From: Lentibacillus salicampi
Lineage (GTDB): Bacteria > Bacillota > Bacilli > Bacillales > Amphibacillaceae
Reading direction: 5' to 3'
Length of the DNA: 64,000 bases
NCBI RefSeq assembly: GCF_004565465.1
Contig: NZ_SRHY01000002.1
Coordinates: forward strand, 124,001 to 188,000
In this document: piece by piece, positions 59,337-64,000 of the stretch
How the letters are laid out: each line of letters opens with the position of its first letter
How positions within the stretch are numbered: position 1 is the first letter of the stretch
The notes under the pieces: generated by a model
Database searches by the model: none
What the model was told of the DNA's origin: nothing
Seen by the model: the letters and a program-made list of their open reading frames with translations, nothing else
Made by a program: the position numbers and the translations under genes

Positions 59337-61244
59337 ATTAGAAAGATGTTTAGAAAAGTCGCGGCCGGGCTGCTGGCAGTTCCGATGTTGTTTATGTATG
59401 CAGGTGGGTTGAATACGGTTAATGCAGCCGAAACAACCTTAACATACAGCTGTACCAGTGTAACGAATTTTGATATGCCTGTGACAATCAGTGCAGAAGT
59501 ACCGGATTCTGTTTCTCCGGGGGAAGAATTCACGATTACTGAATCCTCAACCCAGGTCACATTACCGGAAGATGTCGTTGGCACTATAGGTGGACTGTTA
59601 GGGGGTGAAGCTATTTCCGGTGAAGCAACAGTATTTAATCTTCATTCTGAAAATCAGGATGCCACCATTAATGTGGCTGATACTCCGATAGAAATCCCAT
59701 ATACTGAAGTACCTGACTCTGGACCACTCACTTTTAGTGTACCTGGTGAGGGTGGGGTTGATGCTGGGCCATTTGTAGCTGGTGAAGAGGGTGAAGTGGT
59801 TATAAAGGCCGGGAATATTGACACGAATTTAGTAGTTCATGGACCATTGGGAGAATCGCCAATACCGGCTTCATGTTCACCGGTTGGTGAGGATACCACT
59901 TTAAATGTCATCCCGATTGAAGAAGCAGAACAGGATACGGAAGCCCCGGTCATCGCTTTGAATGGCCCGGAAGAAATGGAGCTTGAAATAGGCGACACTT
60001 ATGAAGAGCCAGGAGCAACAGCAGAAGATAATGTAGATGGTGACCTGACAGACGCTGTCGAAGTAAGCGGAAACGTGAATACGGACGAGCCGGGAACATA
60101 TACAATCACTTACACCGTGGTGGATGAAGCCGGCAATGAAGCGACAGCAACACGGACTGTAACTGTTGTGGAACCGGAAAAACAGGATACGGAAGCTCCG
60201 GTCATTACTCTGAATGGCCCGGAAGAAATGGAGCTTGAAATAGGAGAAGCTTACGAAGAGCAAGGTGCAACAGCAGAAGATAATGTAGATGGTGACCTGA
60301 CAGATGCTGTCAAAGTAAGCGGAAACGTGAATACGGACGAGCCGGGAACATATACAATCACTTACACCGTGGTGGATGAAGCCGGCAATGAAGCGACAGC
60401 AACGCGGACTGTAACTGTTGTGGAACCTGATGATGGCGGTGAAGATCCAGGTGATGGCAATGATGAAAGCGGCATGTGGTATGCCGATGAAGGTGATCCA
60501 TCTGCAGATTTAGGTGCTGAAGGTGATCTTTATCTGGATACTGCTACTTTTGATGTGTACCAGAAAGAAGCTGATGGTTGGACACTAGTGGGTAACCTTA
60601 AAGGTGAAGACGGAGAAGACGGCCAAGATGGTGAAGATGGCCAGGACGGAGAAGACGGCCAAGATGGTGAAGACGGCCAGGACGGAGAAGATGGCCAAGA
60701 CGGAGAAGACGGCCAGGACGGAGAAGATGGCCAAGACGGTGAAGATGGTCAGGACGGAGAAGATGGCCAGGATGGAGCCATGTGGCTTGTGGGCGAAGGC
60801 AAGCCAAACATGGAACAAGGCATTTTCGGCGACCTGTATCTTGATAAAGTTTCCGGCGACGTCTACATTAAGTCTGAAGAATCGGAAGGCTGGGAACTTG
60901 TAGCCAATATCAAGGGTCCTGAAGGCCCTCAAGGACCAAAAGGCGAACAGGGTGAACAAGGTCCTGAAGGCGACTGTGATTGTGATGATCAGAGTGCAGC
61001 CAGCGGAAACGATGACAGCAATGATGGCAGTGAAGGAAAAGCTGCGGGAAATGATGACAATGACAATGACAATGGCAGTAATGGGGAAGAAAATGGAGAC
61101 GGAAACGGTACGGATAATTCAGGTGATAAAGGCGGAGATCTTCCTGATACCGCGACAAACAACCCTCTGTTTATGCTGATAGGTTCATTAATGGCAGTTG
61201 CGGGGGGCGCACTTGTATTTTTCCGTAAAAAGGTTTTAGGATAA
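59337..61244 (+). CDS. Sortase-anchored DUF6801/collagen-like surface protein
   Basis: About 635 residues. Signal peptide (RKMFRKVAAGLLAVPMLF...NAA), a DUF6801-like domain (YSCTSVTNFDMPVTISAEVPDSVSPGEE, with cysteines near both ends that may form a disulfide), two Ig-like DUF5011 repeats, a W-rich GDLYLDT module, a GED/GQD collagen-like tract (residues about 423-480), a second GDLYLD module, a GPx tract, an acidic Gly/Asn/Asp spacer, and LPDTA at 602-606 followed by a hydrophobic span and RKK. It would be exported and linked to peptidoglycan by the sortase encoded next. The start is probably ATT 59337, 8 bp after AAAGGAGG; ATG 59346 is too far and the upstream GTG/ATG lie in an SD sequence. 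Confidence 0.87.
   Translation: MRKMFRKVAAGLLAVPMLFMYAGGLNTVNAAETTLTYSCTSVTNFDMPVTISAEVPDSVSPGEEFTITESSTQVTLPEDVVGTIGGLLGGEAISGEATVFNLHSENQDATINVADTPIEIPYTEVPDSGPLTFSVPGEGGVDAGPFVAGEEGEVVIKAGNIDTNLVVHGPLGESPIPASCSPVGEDTTLNVIPIEEAEQDTEAPVIALNGPEEMELEIGDTYEEPGATAEDNVDGDLTDAVEVSGNVNTDEPGTYTITYTVVDEAGNEATATRTVTVVEPEKQDTEAPVITLNGPEEMELEIGEAYEEQGATAEDNVDGDLTDAVKVSGNVNTDEPGTYTITYTVVDEAGNEATATRTVTVVEPDDGGEDPGDGNDESGMWYADEGDPSADLGAEGDLYLDTATFDVYQKEADGWTLVGNLKGEDGEDGQDGEDGQDGEDGQDGEDGQDGEDGQDGEDGQDGEDGQDGEDGQDGEDGQDGAMWLVGEGKPNMEQGIFGDLYLDKVSGDVYIKSEESEGWELVANIKGPEGPQGPKGEQGEQGPEGDCDCDDQSAASGNDDSNDGSEGKAAGNDDNDNDNGSNGEENGDGNGTDNSGDKGGDLPDTATNNPLFMLIGSLMAVAGGALVFFRKKVLG
60604..60777. repeat. Short-period tandem repeat coding for the GED/GQD collagen-like tract
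   Basis: About 19 nine- and eighteen-bp units of the type GGAGAAGATGGCCAAGAC, coding G-E-D-G-Q-D. The high identity makes length variation by slippage likely. Confidence 0.85.
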
Positions 61245-61245
61245 T

Positions 61246-61890
61246 ATGAAAAAAACAGGGGTCGTATTGATTATTACAGGGATTATAATGGTTGGCTGGT
61301 TTGGCTGGCAATATTGGAGTGGCATGCAGTCGGTGGAGCGTATTGATGATAATGTTGTCAAAGCATCAGAAAATGAAGATCATAAAGAGACCTTATCTGT
61401 CGGTACAGAGCCTGATAACATTGAGAGGACAGGGAATAGCGGGGAATTGGTCAATACGGATTATGACGATGGTAAGGACATAGCAAAACTCATCATTCCG
61501 GAAATTGATCTAGCGTTTGATGTCTTTTGGGGCACCGGCGACGAGGCACTTGCTAAAGGAGTCGGGATGTACGACAGCAAATGGACTGCTCCGCCGGATC
61601 AAGGCCGGCATACGGTATTGTCCGGTCACAGGGATAGTGTATTCCGTCCGGTCGGCGATTTGGAAGATGGTGACGCGCTCTACGTGAACTACAATGGTGT
61701 AGACTATGAATACCAGATTAATAAAACTTGGATTACCGACGCAAATGATCGCAGTGTTATCGTCGGAAAGGATGAACCGACTTTAACATTATCAACTTGC
61801 TATCCATTTCATTTCGTTGGAAGCGCACCTGACCGTTATATCGTCGAGGCCGAATTGGTCAAAAAAGGCGATCTCCTAAACTTGGATTAA
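61246..61890 (+). CDS. Class D sortase
   Basis: 214 residues. N-terminal membrane anchor (residues 5-24), a variable linker, then the sortase barrel with the catalytic triad His128 (LSGHRDSVF), Cys185 (LSTCYPF) and Arg197 (APDRYIV). The LSTC-YPF signature is that of class D enzymes, which in bacilli prefer LPxTA-type signals. It starts one base after the surface protein stop, so it is co-translated with its probable substrate (LPDTA) and precedes a second substrate (LPETV). Extracytoplasmic transpeptidase joining the threonine to cell wall cross-bridges. Confidence 0.93.
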   Translation: MKKTGVVLIITGIIMVGWFGWQYWSGMQSVERIDDNVVKASENEDHKETLSVGTEPDNIERTGNSGELVNTDYDDGKDIAKLIIPEIDLAFDVFWGTGDEALAKGVGMYDSKWTAPPDQGRHTVLSGHRDSVFRPVGDLEDGDALYVNYNGVDYEYQINKTWITDANDRSVIVGKDEPTLTLSTCYPFHFVGSAPDRYIVEAELVKKGDLLNLD

Positions 61891-61928
61891 CTGAATGGTG
61901 AGGTATAACGATATCTTGTTCAATTAAA

Positions 61929-61974
61929 ATATGGAGGCATAACACCCCTATGGTTGTTGTGCCTCCATATTTAT
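61929..61974 (+). terminator. Terminator between the sortase and SGNH hydrolase genes
   Basis: ATATGGAGGC (61929-61938) pairs with GCCTCCATAT (61961-61970), with further pairing inside (ATAACA/TTGTTGT), then TTTAT. Confidence 0.75.
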
Positions 61975-61987
61975 AGAGGGTGAAACG

Positions 61988-63676
61988 ATGAAGCTTGTTA
62001 AGAATTCTTTTTTATTATCTCTGCTTATGATCTTTTTGCTATTTCCAGTTCATACTTTGGCTGATTCCGAACAGTATGATCAGGATTTTGACTATGTAGC
62101 ATTGGGTGATTCACTAGCTGCCGGCTATTTAAATGAACCAGATGAAGACGGAAATAGGAGAATCGGCAATGGCTATCCTGTATATATTCAAGATGGAATT
62201 GAAAATCAATATGGTTATGACGTTAATTTAATAAATGCAGGTGTTGGGGGATTTACTACAGAAGATGTTTATATCCAGCTGTCAAACAATACGAATGGGA
62301 TTATGGGAGCTATAGCGGATGCAGATCTCATCACAATAGGTGCTGGTGCCAATGATGTATTGCAAAAAGTTGATATCGAAAATGTGGGCCCGGAAGCTAT
62401 TGAAGAAGCAACCTCAGCCATCAATCAAATTAATTCAAATATGGAAAAAATATTTGATGAAATAGCCAACATTAACCCGGATGCACCAATATTTGTGCTG
62501 GGTTATTATAACGCATTGCCTTATTTGGAAGAAAAGCAAAGTTTGATAGTTCCTATGATAGACGCAATGAACCAAACATTAAAAGAAGTCGCTCAAAGTA
62601 ATGATGCCATTTTTATCCCAACATTTGAAGCATTTGAGGGGAAACATGAAACATACTTGCCTAATCCAAACGATATCCATCCGAATGAAGCGGGCTACGA
62701 GGTAATTGCTGACAAATTTCTTGAGGAAATCGTTCCAGCAATTGATGCGGTCAAACCTATTATCTCAATTAATGGCGATGAATCAATGAAACTGGCAGCA
62801 GGCGTAAAATATGAAGAGCTAGGTGCTTCAGCTGAAGATAACATTGATGGTGACTTATCAAAACAGATTAAAGTATCCGGTGAAGTCAACACAAATGAAC
62901 CCGGCGAGTATCCTGTTACATATACAGTAACTGATACAGCAGGCAACACTGCAACAGTAACACGCCTTGTAACCGTCGTGAAGCCGGAACAGATAACGGT
63001 AACGCCCAGTGAGAAAACAGAAGTAAGTCCCGGTGTGACGGTTATGATTAAAGGGACCGAAACTACTCTGACAGTGCCTTCAGATATACCGTGGGGTACC
63101 ACCCTGGAAGTATATGATGCAAGTGACAGTGAAAAGGTTACCGGTGCAGAAGGGTTGGCGCTTGCAGGAGACGTGTACAATTTTAAATTGACCTTCCCGT
63201 CTGAGGGAAAAGGCACTTCTGGATCATATGCACTCCAAATGGGATATGATGCAGATAAATTTGATGCTGATCAAGTGGCTATTTATCATTTTCAACCAGA
63301 TTCCGGCGAATGGAAGAAACAGAATGGTACAGTGGATGAAAAATCAGAAACCATAACGCTTAAGTCTTCCCGCTTGTTAACATATGGTGTATTTGTCAAA
63401 GCAAGTGAAGACAACAATCAAAATGACAGTGTGGAGAATACCGGTCAGAAAGATGATGAAAGCGGTCAAAACAGGGATTGCAAGTGTGATGAAGAGGATA
63501 CAGCCGTGACATATAATGATCGGGGTGAGACCAAAGAAAGCACTTATGACCCTCTTGTTAAAGGCGGCGAGCTGCCGGAAACCGTTACGAACAACCCTTT
63601 AATGATTTTGATAGGTTCGTTGACGGCTCTTATCGGTGGGATCCTTATCGCTTTCCGTGGCAAGCATGCCAGTTAG
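61988..63676 (+). CDS. Sortase-anchored SGNH/GDSL hydrolase with DUF5011 domain
   Basis: 562 residues. Signal peptide to about residue 25 (VHTLADS), then an SGNH esterase/lipase domain: the block I nucleophile Ser42 in ALGDSLAAGY, GVGGFTTED, GAGANDV (block III Asn), and NDIHPNEAGYE with His231 (block V). Next come an Ig-like DUF5011 repeat, an Ig-like domain with repeated threonines, and the anchor LPETV at 529-533 followed by NNPLMILIGSLTALIGGIL and RGKHAS. The anchor shares the TNNPL...LIGSL context with the surface protein, so both should be substrates of the same class D sortase. ATG 61988 behind AGAGGGTGAAACG. It would deacylate an envelope or extracellular ester; the substrate is unknown. 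Confidence 0.9.
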   Translation: MKLVKNSFLLSLLMIFLLFPVHTLADSEQYDQDFDYVALGDSLAAGYLNEPDEDGNRRIGNGYPVYIQDGIENQYGYDVNLINAGVGGFTTEDVYIQLSNNTNGIMGAIADADLITIGAGANDVLQKVDIENVGPEAIEEATSAINQINSNMEKIFDEIANINPDAPIFVLGYYNALPYLEEKQSLIVPMIDAMNQTLKEVAQSNDAIFIPTFEAFEGKHETYLPNPNDIHPNEAGYEVIADKFLEEIVPAIDAVKPIISINGDESMKLAAGVKYEELGASAEDNIDGDLSKQIKVSGEVNTNEPGEYPVTYTVTDTAGNTATVTRLVTVVKPEQITVTPSEKTEVSPGVTVMIKGTETTLTVPSDIPWGTTLEVYDASDSEKVTGAEGLALAGDVYNFKLTFPSEGKGTSGSYALQMGYDADKFDADQVAIYHFQPDSGEWKKQNGTVDEKSETITLKSSRLLTYGVFVKASEDNNQNDSVENTGQKDDESGQNRDCKCDEEDTAVTYNDRGETKESTYDPLVKGGELPETVTNNPLMILIGSLTALIGGILIAFRGKHAS

Positions 63677-63820
63677 CGAGTATAGTCAGGTGTTATTCAA
63701 ATTAAATTACCTATAATCGTCGGGTATTAATCATCATGTTTATATTTTACAATGGGATCAACATAAAGAGAATTTTCATTCAATTCAGTCCAATATCATG
63801 AAGGAAGGAGGGATTTAGGA

Positions 63821-64000
63821 ATGAACGGAGAAGCTGCTGTTGGATCGACGGTTAAGAAAAAGTTCTTCACAGCGCTTTTGGCAGGCTTGTTTTTATTTGG
63901 CATGCTGATTGCAACTTTTGGGTTCACGGGTACGATTTTTGCCGTTCCGCTTGGAGGAATGGGTGATTTTTATGTAGCGTTTGATAAATTGGAAGGAGAG
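63821..64000 (+). CDS. DUF6230 family membrane protein (5' part)
   Basis: The first 60 codons of a gene that runs off the window. ATG 63821 follows AAGGAAGGAGGGATTTAGG. It begins with a short charged segment, then a membrane span (FFTALLAGLFLFGMLIATFGFTGTIFA) and VPLGGMGDFYVAFDKLEGE, which matches DUF6230 proteins known from Streptomyces and some bacilli, where they are often paired with DUF6114. Function is not known. It sits after the sortase module, and DUF6801 and DUF6230 are both families best known from actinobacteria, which hints at a shared envelope function. Confidence 0.75.
   Translation, partial: MNGEAAVGSTVKKKFFTALLAGLFLFGMLIATFGFTGTIFAVPLGGMGDFYVAFDKLEGE

Noticed and set aside
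60585..60959. Minus-strand frame with FSVLAVFTILAVFSVL repeats and plus-strand Lys/Thr-rich frame
   Set aside because: Shadows of the GED/GQD repeat in the surface protein gene.

Overview
The window looks like chromosome of a moderately halophilic, spore-forming member of the Bacillaceae (Lentibacillus, Virgibacillus or Oceanobacillus type; the genus is an inference). The evidence is a small acid-soluble spore protein, a YtaF-type sporulation membrane protein, three NhaC-family sodium/proton antiporters within 36 kb, very acidic secreted proteins, strong GGAGG ribosome binding sites and frequent TTG/GTG starts. No rRNA, tRNA, CRISPR array or intact insertion sequence was seen.

Layout. 1-7.9 kb: a co-directional catabolic cluster (aldehyde dehydrogenase tail, M20 amidohydrolase, threonine-dehydratase-like PLP enzyme, D-amino acid aminotransferase, alanine racemase, NhaC carrier, tartrate/D-malate-type dehydrogenase) that probably feeds an amino acid or hydroxy acid into central metabolism. 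8-15.3 kb: a heptad-repeat coiled-coil protein, a pRiA4b ORF-3-like protein, an aldo/keto reductase, a YitT protein and a PrpD-family/ComA-family gene pair behind a structured leader. 15.4-22.1 kb: a minus-strand surface-glycan operon (RfbA, RfbB, WecE-like aminotransferase, GNAT, GT2, SMR-type small transporter, DUF6044) predicted to make a dTDP-4-amino-4,6-dideoxyhexose and move it across the membrane on a lipid carrier. 22.6-41.9 kb: mostly single genes (rpiA, glycerate kinase, HAD phosphatase, SDR, SASP, NhaC, M3 peptidase, AEC carrier, ytaF, topB, AbgT carrier, NhaC, MBL hydrolase). 42.1-50.2 kb: a lipid or alicyclic acyl-CoA degradation operon with two SCP2 proteins, two acyl-CoA dehydrogenases, a hydratase, an SDR, a thiolase and, after a repeat element, an acyl-CoA ligase. 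50.3-57.6 kb: a GAF/LuxR regulator, a YhfZ-type regulator and an FAD oxidase-GlpK-GlpD operon, divergent from an extended SDR. 59.3-64 kb: a sortase-dependent surface module (DUF6801/collagen-like protein, class D sortase, anchored SGNH hydrolase) followed by the start of a DUF6230 membrane protein.

The noncoding part is unusual. Four copies of a 210-275 bp dispersed element with GTTCAAAAAG terminal inverted repeats sit between genes, and one spot looks like its two ends joined together. Four further gaps hold locus-specific tandem repeats, three of them with 20-21 bp units. Two genes have an ideal Shine-Dalgarno sequence but no ATG/GTG/TTG at the right distance, which suggests AUU (or AUC) starts. 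The FAD oxidase operon and the divergent SDR share overlapping -35 boxes.
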